From contig JAHOYV010000052.1 in NCBI GenBank assembly GCA_019038745.1, positions 40,160 to 104,159 of the forward strand: a stretch of 64,000 nt of DNA, read 5' to 3'. The notes under the pieces are model-generated. The model ran no database searches, was not told the origin of the DNA, and was given only the letters and a program-made list of their open reading frames with translations. Position 1 is the first letter of the stretch; every line of letters begins with the position of its first letter. This DNA is from Gemmatimonadales bacterium. Lineage in GTDB: Bacteria; Krumholzibacteriota; Krumholzibacteriia; LZORAL124-64-63. Of the stretch, positions 52,210 to 60,574 are shown piece after piece. Position numbers and translations under genes: made by a program.

Positions 52210-54681
52210 ATGCCAAAGAGACAACGGGGTATCGCTACTTTCTCGCTACTATTTTTGATTGCGGGGATTGGGCTGTTCATTGGATGTTCCGACGACGATC
52301 CATTGGATGTCCAAACGGTGGATTACACCAATTCTCTGGTCATTCATACCGACCCTGATTTCCTGTCCATTCCCTGGTCCCTGACCATGCCCGATGGTCG
52401 AACGATCGCCGGGAAAGGGGACACCTTGCTCAATAACATTTCAGATGGAGATTACGCACTCAGTTGGGTTCCCCTGGAAGGGTGGACCCTCCCTCGTCCG
52501 AACTACCTTTCAAAAGAACTGGGAAGCGTCTACCAGATCGATTTCTTGGGGTATTATTTTTTAAAGCCCGGCTCTCTGTACATTAACCCTGAGCCTTCCA
52601 CCATTGACGCCGGCTGGATTCTGGAGGGGCCGGAAGTTTTGGAGGGATCCGAAAGATTTGTGTTGACCGGCTCCGGGGATACAACGGTTTCCAACCTTGC
52701 TCCTGGTGATTATACCCTCACCTGGGAAGACATTGAGGGCTGGCAAATCCAAAGCGAATCCAACGAGATTACCCTCGGTATTTTCGGAGGAATAGTGGAA
52801 GGCATATACGAACTCAATTCAAAGTCCATTTACATAAATCCAGAACCTAATGTTATCGACCCACCCTGGACCCTGAGTAGCGAAAACGGGCTCAACCAGT
52901 CCGGGGCCGGTGATAAGGTCCTGACAAATGCCTGGCCCGATGACCTGGCCGATACCGTTTCCGAACTTATCTATACCCTGACCTGGGGCCAGGTGGAAAA
53001 CTGGGTGGCGCCCGATAGCGAAACATTGAGCTTGGGCAAGGGCAAATCTCTCCAGTTTTCAGGGAACTACACGCCCGGCACGGGGTCCGCGGTAATTGAA
53101 TCCGAACCAGCCGAAGTGGAAGCTCCCTGGGTTCTGATCGGCCCAAATGGAATCAGCCGTAAAGGACATGGAGGCACGAGTTTCACGGGATTGGCCCTCG
53201 GCGACTATTCACTGACTTGGGGCGATGAACTTACCTGGAAGACTCCGGATCCACAAACCGGGACCCTATCCAACTCAGGGAACCTCTCTTTCTCCGGAAC
53301 CTACCTTCCCAGCCTGATCGTCGATCCTAAACCAGATGGATTCGCGGCTCCCTGGAAGATTGTCGGTGGCGACGGATTCTCTGAGGAGGGAATTGGAGCT
53401 GAAATCTTCGACAACCCCGGTGCCGGATCCTACACCATCACCTGGTTGGATATTTCAGGTTGGGCGACTCCTGCGGCCGAGACCGTGGACTTCGGGAACC
53501 AGGGCCTTGTCGTCAGCGGCGAATACACCCAAAATGCTCTTACAATTTTTGTTCGACCCGAGCCACAGGACATCACGGTTCCCGCCGAGTGGATCCTCAG
53601 AGGGCCCGATGGTTTCAGTGAATCCGGTATCGGACAAGCAACCATCACCGCCCCAGCAGTCGGCCACTACACACTGGTTTGGGAAGATGTTGACGCTTGG
53701 AGCGCCCCGGCCACAACAACTCTTTCCCTGGCTGAAAATGGTAATCTGACCTTCAGGGCTTCTTACCTACCAGCAACCAGTTTCGTTTCGATACCCCTGC
53801 CCCGGGACGACGGTGGGGATTATGTCGGTTTTGAAATGGGGACGTCGGGCGAAGACTGCGCCTCCACTGATGAAGTGGAACATCATGTCGAATTAACGAA
53901 TGCATTCCTGATGCAGAGTACCGAGGTGACCAATGGCCAGTTTGCAGCCGTATTGCAATGGGCGGTCGATAACGGTCATGCCGTCGTTAATGGCACCAGG
54001 GTGTACGACACCCTGGACGGGTCATCCATGCTCCTTTTGAACCTGGAGGAACCCGAACTTCAAATCAACTTCGCAAACGGTATTTTCGAGGCTGTTCTTC
54101 CCGACCATCCCATGGTTGAAGTCTCCTGGTATGCCGCCGTTTCCTATTGCGATTGGCTGAGCCTGCACCAGGGTCTGAGACGCTCCTACGACCACTCCAG
54201 TTGGATGTGTAATTCCTTTAGCCCCTACACCGCCACCGGCTATCGCCTGCCCACCGAGTCGGAGTGGGAATACGCCTGCCGAGCCGGCAGTGAGACCGCC
54301 TACTCGAACACGGACATCGGGACTCACTGGCAATACGGGTGTTTCGTCATAGACCCGGAACTCCTGGACCAGATCTGCTGGCATAGTGGCAATTCAGGAT
54401 CGATCCCACACGAAGTTGCCTCCAGGGTTCCCAATGACTTTGGACTTTTCGACATGCACGGCAACGTCCTTGAGTGGTGCAACGACTGGTACCGAAGCCA
54501 ATACTGTGGAGCCGTTTGCCCTTCAACCAATCCCGTGGGCCCGAGCACCGGGAGCAAGCGCGTTCTGCGTGGTGGCAGTTTCTTCAGCTTCTTCGATAAC
54601 TGTCGTTCGGGCGCCCGGGCAGAGTTGGAGCCCAACAGTACCAGCAGTTTTACAGGGTTCCGGATTGTCATCACAGACTGA
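52210..54681 (+). CDS. Lipoprotein with six PEGA-like repeats and a C-terminal FGE-sulfatase (SUMF1-like) domain
   Basis: 823 residues. Lipobox 'FIGC' after a hydrophobic segment. Six divergent repeats of 75-85 residues fill about residues 35-520. Each runs 'Pe P.. PW.L.GP.G....G.G......G.YTLTW.dv.gW..P' and ends in a short strand before the next. The last 300 residues are a SUMF1/FGE-like fold ('TNAFLMQSTEVTNGQF', 'GYRLPTESEWEYACRAGSE', 'DFGLFDMHGNVLEWC', 'RVLRGGSF', 'FTGFRI'). The catalytic cysteine pair of true formylglycine-generating enzymes is not seen, so binding or a different reaction is likely. ATG 52210 has GGAGG eight bases upstream. Confidence 0.82.
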   Translation: MPKRQRGIATFSLLFLIAGIGLFIGCSDDDPLDVQTVDYTNSLVIHTDPDFLSIPWSLTMPDGRTIAGKGDTLLNNISDGDYALSWVPLEGWTLPRPNYLSKELGSVYQIDFLGYYFLKPGSLYINPEPSTIDAGWILEGPEVLEGSERFVLTGSGDTTVSNLAPGDYTLTWEDIEGWQIQSESNEITLGIFGGIVEGIYELNSKSIYINPEPNVIDPPWTLSSENGLNQSGAGDKVLTNAWPDDLADTVSELIYTLTWGQVENWVAPDSETLSLGKGKSLQFSGNYTPGTGSAVIESEPAEVEAPWVLIGPNGISRKGHGGTSFTGLALGDYSLTWGDELTWKTPDPQTGTLSNSGNLSFSGTYLPSLIVDPKPDGFAAPWKIVGGDGFSEEGIGAEIFDNPGAGSYTITWLDISGWATPAAETVDFGNQGLVVSGEYTQNALTIFVRPEPQDITVPAEWILRGPDGFSESGIGQATITAPAVGHYTLVWEDVDAWSAPATTTLSLAENGNLTFRASYLPATSFVSIPLPRDDGGDYVGFEMGTSGEDCASTDEVEHHVELTNAFLMQSTEVTNGQFAAVLQWAVDNGHAVVNGTRVYDTLDGSSMLLLNLEEPELQINFANGIFEAVLPDHPMVEVSWYAAVSYCDWLSLHQGLRRSYDHSSWMCNSFSPYTATGYRLPTESEWEYACRAGSETAYSNTDIGTHWQYGCFVIDPELLDQICWHSGNSGSIPHEVASRVPNDFGLFDMHGNVLEWCNDWYRSQYCGAVCPSTNPVGPSTGSKRVLRGGSFFSFFDNCRSGARAELEPNSTSSFTGFRIVITD

Positions 54682-54700
54682 TCCGAAAGACCAAATTTAA

Positions 54701-54737
54701 AACTCCCCGGCACTGAATGGTTTCGGGGAGTTTTTTT
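54701..54737 (+). terminator. Intrinsic terminator of the PEGA/FGE-like gene
   Basis: AACTCCCCG/CGGGGAGTT (54701-54709 with 54724-54732), 14-base loop, followed by a run of T. Confidence 0.9.
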
Positions 54738-54812
54738 GTTTTCCCGGCTCGGATTATTCCCGCGTCTAACGCCGGGGTCTCAGCCAACAACTTCAAAAAT
54801 CCGGAAAATTAA

Positions 54813-56834
54813 TCAGAACAGGGACTCGGGATCGACATCATGCAGTACCTCGACACCTCGGAACCCGGCCCGGAAACTTTCCATGCAATCGACAAGCCAT
54901 GATTTTTCTGCTTTCCGCAACGAACCCTTGATCAACAACTGGAACCGGTATCGATTGTTTATCCGCGGAAATATTGCGGGAGCGGGCCCCAGCACGGACA
55001 GCCCCGGGCGAAGAAAAGTGGACCTGAGGGCCTGAGCCAGACTATCGGCTGCCTTCTCGGTTTGTCCCAACCGCCGGCCACTGATTCCCAGACGCAGCAA
55101 TCTCCCGTAGGGTGGATAATCAAGAACCTTGCGGAGAGAGAGTTCCTCGGCCACGAAGACTCCGTAATCGTGTCGGGAGGAGGCCTGGATCACGGGATCA
55201 TCCGGACGATAGGTCTGGAAGATCACCCGGCCTTCACTAGTACGACCGGCCCGACCCGCCACCTGGGTCAGTAGTTGAAAAGAACGTTCCGCAGCTCGAA
55301 AATCCGGCAGCCCCAGACCGTCGTCGGCGGCCAGAACACCCACCAGATCTACCCCGGGAAAGTGGTGCCCCTTGGCCACCATCTGCGTCCCAACCAGGAT
55401 ATCGGCCTGTCCTTTGGCGAATCCCGCCAGGATCCGCTCATGACTGCCGCGTTTGCGAGTTGTATCGTGATCCAGGCGCAGAATCCGGGCCTCCGGGAAA
55501 TGGGCCAGAAGGGCCAGTTCCACCTTCTCCGTCCCACCGCCCCCGGAAAGAAACTCTTTCGAACCGCACTCGGGACAAGACTCCCCGACTCCCTTTTGGT
55601 AACCGCAGTAGTGGCAGAGCAGGCGCCGCGGACGCAGATGAGAAGTTAAAGCGATGTCGCACCGGGGACACTGGACCACTTCTCCACAGTCCCGGCACTG
55701 GACCGCCCGGGCGAATCCCCGTCGGTTGTAGAAGAGAATGGTCTGCCGTCCCTGGGCCAGGGTCATCTCCATCGCCTCAACAAGAGGAGTCGAGAGCCCA
55801 TCCCCGACTGGCCGGCTTCGCATGTCCATGATTTCCACCGCTGGCAAATCGGCGCCCAGTCGCTCCGGCAACTCCAGCAGACAAAATTTTCCATCCCGGG
55901 CGTTGACCATGGATTCCAGCGAGGGAGTGGCCGAGCCCAGAACCACCAGAGCCTTGTTCTGCCTCCCCCGAATCAGCGCCGCGTTGCGGGCGTGATAACG
56001 GGGTTTCTCGTCCTGCTTGTAGGAAGTATCGTGTTCCTCATCAACGATGATCACGCCCAAATCCTCGACAGGAGCAAAGAGGGCCGATCGGGGGCCCACC
56101 ACCACCCGGATTTCCCCGCGGGCTGCGGCCTCGTGGATCCGACAACGGTGTCCGGCGGACATCCCGCTGTGAATAGCCGCCGCCGCATCCCCGAATCGGG
56201 TGTTGATTCGAGCCAAAGTCTGGGGAGTAAGAGCGATTTCCGGCAACAGGTAGATGGCACTGCGCCCCCTGGCCAGAACCTGCTCGATAATATCCAGGTA
56301 GACTTCCGTCTTACCACTGCCGGTTACCCCGTGCAGAAGGATGGTACCGAATTCGCCGACCTGTAAAATTTCCCGCGCCGTGGAAACCGCATTTTCCTGG
56401 GCGGGAGTCAGAACAATCCCCGTGGCATCCACATCAGGATAATCCACTTCTACTTTTACTCGGCCCTGACGCGCTTTCGTGCCCGGTGACGGCGGATGAA
56501 AGAGTGGAACCACTTCCCCCAAAGGCAAGATGTAGTAATCGGCCAACCAGCGAGCCAAGCCCAACCGGTCTCTCTCAATGCTATATTCGCGGGGAAAAAC
56601 CCTGGTTACATCCCTTAGACTGGCTCCATTTATCTCCTGGGCAGAAGCATCGACTCTACTGATTCCCACGACCATTCCAACCACCTTCTTCCGGCGGCCG
56701 AACGGTACTTCCACCAAATCACCGACCCCCAACGGCCCATAAGCGGCGAAGGCCTCGTCGGCGGGGACCCGATACGAGAAAGTCTTTGCCAGAGGGACCG
56801 GCAGAGCTACGTCTACCAATTGCGTCATATCCAC
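54813..56834 (-). CDS. priA: Primosomal protein N' (replication restart helicase PriA)
   Basis: 673 residues, slightly short for the family (about 730). The N-terminal DNA-binding domain is followed by a superfamily 2 helicase: Walker A 'GVTGSGKTEVY', DEEH box in 'VDEEHDTSYKQDEKPRYHARNAAL', and paired zinc-binding cysteines in 'CRDCGEVVQCPRCD' and 'CHYCGYQKGVGESCPECG', then 'VGTQMVAKGHHFPGVDLVGV'. It unwinds DNA at stalled forks to reload the helicase. Starts at GTG 56834 or ATG 56828. Last in the minus-strand run after the signalling cluster. Confidence 0.95.
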   Translation of the reverse strand: MDMTQLVDVALPVPLAKTFSYRVPADEAFAAYGPLGVGDLVEVPFGRRKKVVGMVVGISRVDASAQEINGASLRDVTRVFPREYSIERDRLGLARWLADYYILPLGEVVPLFHPPSPGTKARQGRVKVEVDYPDVDATGIVLTPAQENAVSTAREILQVGEFGTILLHGVTGSGKTEVYLDIIEQVLARGRSAIYLLPEIALTPQTLARINTRFGDAAAAIHSGMSAGHRCRIHEAAARGEIRVVVGPRSALFAPVEDLGVIIVDEEHDTSYKQDEKPRYHARNAALIRGRQNKALVVLGSATPSLESMVNARDGKFCLLELPERLGADLPAVEIMDMRSRPVGDGLSTPLVEAMEMTLAQGRQTILFYNRRGFARAVQCRDCGEVVQCPRCDIALTSHLRPRRLLCHYCGYQKGVGESCPECGSKEFLSGGGGTEKVELALLAHFPEARILRLDHDTTRKRGSHERILAGFAKGQADILVGTQMVAKGHHFPGVDLVGVLAADDGLGLPDFRAAERSFQLLTQVAGRAGRTSEGRVIFQTYRPDDPVIQASSRHDYGVFVAEELSLRKVLDYPPYGRLLRLGISGRRLGQTEKAADSLAQALRSTFLRPGLSVLGPAPAIFPRINNRYRFQLLIKGSLRKAEKSWLVDCMESFRAGFRGVEVLHDVDPESLF

Positions 56835-56934
56835 CTTGCCTGTACTAAAAGAAAACCAGGGAAGTAAATTCTACTTCCCTGATTGCAAAGAGTCCAACTA
56901 TTGGCAAGCCGGGGATCGCCTCCGGAGGCGAGGA

Positions 56935-57309
56935 CTACTTGCTGGTACTGCCCAGAATGCCCTGAACAGTGGAAACAAGTTTCTGGGGACTGAAGGGCTT
57001 GGTGATGTAATCATCCGCCCCCGCGGCCATACCCTCTTCCCGGTCCTTGCGATCGGAACGGGCCGTCAAAAGAATTACCGGGATATCCGCGGTTCGCCTA
57101 TCCTCCTTGAGGATCCGGCAGGTTTCGATCCCTCCCTGCCCGGGCATCATCACGTCCAGGATGATCAGGTCGGGAGCATCGCTCACAGCCATCCGAAAGG
57201 CATCTTCTCCGTTGTGCACGGCGACCACGTCGAACCCCTCGGCATTCAGACTGAAATCCAGGATATGCCGAATGTTGTGTTCGTCATCAGCAATCAATAC
57301 CTTCAGCAC
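56935..57309 (-). CDS. Single-domain response regulator
   Basis: A 124-residue receiver: acidic pair D8/D9, phosphoacceptor D52 in 'LIILDVMMPG', and K in 'YITKPFS'. The start is GTG with GAGG seven bases upstream. It follows the large kinase gene by 130 bases and precedes priA. Likely phosphorylated by one of the two kinases in the cluster. Confidence 0.93.
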   Translation of the reverse strand: MLKVLIADDEHNIRHILDFSLNAEGFDVVAVHNGEDAFRMAVSDAPDLIILDVMMPGQGGIETCRILKEDRRTADIPVILLTARSDRKDREEGMAAGADDYITKPFSPQKLVSTVQGILGSTSK

Positions 57310-57439
57310 GATTTATCCTCCAGTTGCGTGTTTGCAGTTCCATATTCTGGGTTTCGGCTCGAATTCGGAATCTTTGATCGAAATTAATGGAATCAGTACG
57401 TTTTCCAGAATTCAAAAATCCACGAACCCTGCAAGCGCC

Positions 57440-60142
57440 TTATTGCACAAGATTGGCCGGTAACGTCAGTTCCAGATCCAGGTCCCCCCTGGATTGCAGC
57501 TCTGCGATTCTTTTGACCCGCCCCTGGACTTCCTCCAGGAAAAGTTCCGACATCCGGGGACAGAATTCCCTTCCGGACCCCTCCCTGATCGTCTCCATCG
57601 CCTCTTCCACCGGGAGAGCCCGCCTCCAGGGACGGTCACCAACTAATGCGGCCAGGGTATCGGTCAAACGAATCAGCCTTGACCCGATCGGGATCGCCTC
57701 ACCAGCCAAGCCTTCTGGGTACCCGGATCCGTCACTGTTCTCGTGGTGGTGCAAAATCAGCTGTCGAACCTTTGAAGAAGGACGCAAGGCTTCCAGAATC
57801 TCCAGCCCGCCCTCGACGTGTTTGTGAACCTCGACCGCTTCCAGCTCGGTCAGACGGCCGGGTTTGTTCAGGTATTGTTGCGGAACGACTCTCAAGCCCA
57901 CATCGTAAAACTGCAGCGCAAAAGCCAGATGTTCCATGTCCACAGACGACAACATCACTCGGCGAGCCGTAGCCAAGCAGATCTCCTGACAAACCGCCAT
58001 CAGGCTTTCGTGCCGCAAATGTCCAACGGCGGTGGTCGCACGGAGGGAATTCCGAACCTGCTTAAGATCCTCCGTCGCTCCCCTCCAACCCTGGTGACGT
58101 TCCAACAATTCTGAAATGCGGGGCGCCAGGGATTCCAGGAACAAACGGTCGTCCTCGTCCAGCGGACTGCCATCGATCTTGTTGTTGACGGAAATAATGC
58201 CCACAACACTTTCCTCATCAAAGAGAGGAACGCAAAGCAGGGAAGCTGTGGAATAGCGGGGTTCATTCTCCTCCACCGACAAACTTTTGTCAGCGGTGAC
58301 GTCCGCCAGCAGCAGGGTCTGACCCGTGGACCAAACCTTGCCGGCAAAACCAGCCCCCTTGGCGACCCTTGCGCTCTGGACCACCGACTCGGCCACACCG
58401 ATGGCAGCCCTGATCATCAGGTGTTCACCGCCCTCGTCGGGGGCCATCAACGTGGCCGTTTGGATACCCAGGCTCTCGCTCACCCAATACATGAGGCGCT
58501 GGATGAACTCGCCCTCCCCCAAAGTGACACCCTCCGTCTGGGGACTGATCGGCTGCAGTACAGCGGGCCTCCGGGGCAGCAAAACAGTGAATCGGGCTCC
58601 CGAGGGTTCAATATTTTCCGCCCAGATCAGGCCGTCGTGATGACTGACGATGTCCTGACAGATGGCCAGGCCCACGCCTTGGCCGTTATGTTCCCGGGTA
58701 GCCGAACCATCCACCTGATAGAACTGGTCGAAAATCTCCGCCAGCTTGTCTTCGGGAACCCCGATACCCGAATCCTCAACCGTCAGCCGCACTGCGGTTC
58801 CGGTCTCCTCCAACCTCAGGGTCACCGTGCCGCCCTCCGGTGTGAATTTGAAGGCGTTGCCCAACAAGTGCCCCACCAACTGTTTCAACAGGAGAGAATC
58901 GACGGGAAGTGATATCTTCGCTTCAGTGGCCTCCAGCTTGAAACGTATGCTCCGTTTTACTGCACGGCTTTTCCAGGACTCCTCCAGGTGGCGAACGAGA
59001 TCCACCAGTTCGGTTTCTTCCTTCACCATTGCAGTCGACCCGCTGCCGATCCGGCTCAGATCCAGGATATCGTTGATGATCCCGGTCAGTTTGTTGCTCT
59101 CGGTATTGATGACCTTTAGAAACTCGTCGCGGGCGTCATCAGACATTGTGTCCATGTTCTGCTGCAACAACTCCGTGTAGGCCGAAATCGAAGTCAATGG
59201 AGTGCGCAATTCATGACTGACGTTGGCCACGAAATTGGCTTTCATGTCGCTGAGACTGGCCAGCTTCTTCGACGCCGCGGACAGCTCGGCATTGTTCCTG
59301 GCCAAACGATCGTAAACGAAAGCGGATTCCACCGCCGTATTGGCCTGTTGAACCAGGAATTCCAACTGGCGAATGGCGATGATGTCGGGGACCATGCCCG
59401 AGGCGGGATCATCCAAACTTAAATATCCCTTCACCTCGGCGGTACGGGAAATCAAGGGCGAGATCATCAAGAGGTCACTGGTCCAGATCTTCTCCATGCC
59501 CAGAGGATCCTGGCCTGCCTGCAGATCGCCCGCCAGGGAATCACTTTCCGCCTCACCGTTGTTTACCAGGTATGAGTTTGAATACCGATCCCTGGCCCGG
59601 CTCATCTCCTCGTATTCACTACGAGACACTTGAATACCGATCAGGGGAGCTTTTTTCTGCTCGGGGATACCGGCAAAGGCACGAGCCTCGAAGGCTTGCG
59701 TATTCTCTGACCAAAGGTACAGAATCACCTTCCGAAACCCGGTGATGCCCTCCACCGCCGCAACCACCTGTTCCAGCAATTCAGGTTGACTGCGGGTGGC
59801 GTTGATCCTCGCGGAAACGGCGAGAATCTTCTCCAGGATCCGGCCCCGATCACGATGCAATTGGGTTTTATCTTTCTGCACTCCAAGCAGATCGGTCAAC
59901 TCCACGCCCATGGTCTGAACGCTGTCCAGTTCGTTTTTCAGGATCTCCTGTTCCGCTTCAAGAACGACCAATTGGTTCCGCAAAGATTTCCCATTGGAGC
60001 GTTGTCGCCTCCAGGCCGTTGCCGCCCAGACCCCCGTCAGAAGGACCAACCCAGCCGCCAGAGCGATGGGCAACGGCACAGACCACAACGCCTCGGTATG
60101 AGTGTGTGGAGAAACAGCGGAAAGGACAGCCGTCCAGTTCAA
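57440..60142 (-). CDS. Membrane histidine kinase fused to HD-GYP-like domain (GAF-HisKA-HATPase-GAF-HD-GYP)
   Basis: 900 residues: one N-terminal transmembrane helix (residues 24-44), coiled coil, GAF (about 105-280), HisKA with H310 in 'NVSHELRTPL', HATPase ('GNAFKFTPEGG', 'GQGVGLAI'), a second GAF (about 555-690) and a C-terminal HD-GYP-like domain. In that domain the metal-binding HD is replaced by Tyr746-Asp747 ('YDVGL'), though 'HHHENSDGSGYPEGL' is intact. Phosphodiesterase activity is therefore doubtful; it may bind c-di-GMP or be a dead regulatory domain. The start is TTG with GAGG six bases upstream, 1 base after the receiver stop. Confidence 0.9.
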   Translation of the reverse strand: MNWTAVLSAVSPHTHTEALWSVPLPIALAAGLVLLTGVWAATAWRRQRSNGKSLRNQLVVLEAEQEILKNELDSVQTMGVELTDLLGVQKDKTQLHRDRGRILEKILAVSARINATRSQPELLEQVVAAVEGITGFRKVILYLWSENTQAFEARAFAGIPEQKKAPLIGIQVSRSEYEEMSRARDRYSNSYLVNNGEAESDSLAGDLQAGQDPLGMEKIWTSDLLMISPLISRTAEVKGYLSLDDPASGMVPDIIAIRQLEFLVQQANTAVESAFVYDRLARNNAELSAASKKLASLSDMKANFVANVSHELRTPLTSISAYTELLQQNMDTMSDDARDEFLKVINTESNKLTGIINDILDLSRIGSGSTAMVKEETELVDLVRHLEESWKSRAVKRSIRFKLEATEAKISLPVDSLLLKQLVGHLLGNAFKFTPEGGTVTLRLEETGTAVRLTVEDSGIGVPEDKLAEIFDQFYQVDGSATREHNGQGVGLAICQDIVSHHDGLIWAENIEPSGARFTVLLPRRPAVLQPISPQTEGVTLGEGEFIQRLMYWVSESLGIQTATLMAPDEGGEHLMIRAAIGVAESVVQSARVAKGAGFAGKVWSTGQTLLLADVTADKSLSVEENEPRYSTASLLCVPLFDEESVVGIISVNNKIDGSPLDEDDRLFLESLAPRISELLERHQGWRGATEDLKQVRNSLRATTAVGHLRHESLMAVCQEICLATARRVMLSSVDMEHLAFALQFYDVGLRVVPQQYLNKPGRLTELEAVEVHKHVEGGLEILEALRPSSKVRQLILHHHENSDGSGYPEGLAGEAIPIGSRLIRLTDTLAALVGDRPWRRALPVEEAMETIREGSGREFCPRMSELFLEEVQGRVKRIAELQSRGDLDLELTLPANLVQ

Positions 60143-60143
60143 G

Positions 60144-60542
60144 TTAATCCTCTCTGATGGTCTTTGAACGCGCTTCCAGCATCCTGCCCACCCGCTCTAC
60201 GAGTTTGGCTATCACAAAGGGTTTGCGCATGAACAGGTTGGCTCCCGCATCTTTCATTTTTTGCCGAGTTTCCTCGTCGGCTTTGGCGGACAGGGCAACT
60301 ATGATGGTGTTCCCGTAACTCTGGTTGCGCCGGATAAGCCGAGTCGTGTCCACCCCATCCAGCTTGGGCATCATGATGTCCATGACCACCACGTGCGGCT
60401 GGAAGCTGGACATCTTGTTCATGCAATCGATCCCGTTGTCCGCATTGGAAACGTGAAAACCTTCCTGCTCGAAGGTCTGTGCCAACAGCGTGGAAATCGG
60501 TTTCTCGTCATCCACGATGAGGATCCTGTTCACGTAGGTCAT
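60144..60542 (-). CDS. Single-domain response regulator
   Basis: A 132-residue receiver with D11/D12 acidic pair, phosphoacceptor D55 in 'VVVMDIMMP' and K in 'FMRKPF'. I chose ATG 60542 (GGAG five bases upstream) over an ATG 15 bases earlier. It sits between the two HD-GYP kinases, so it may relay phosphate between them or from both. Confidence 0.92.
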   Translation of the reverse strand: MTYVNRILIVDDEKPISTLLAQTFEQEGFHVSNADNGIDCMNKMSSFQPHVVVMDIMMPKLDGVDTTRLIRRNQSYGNTIIVALSAKADEETRQKMKDAGANLFMRKPFVIAKLVERVGRMLEARSKTIRED

Positions 60543-60574
60543 CCTGTCTCCATTCATGGGCCTGCTTCAGGTCG

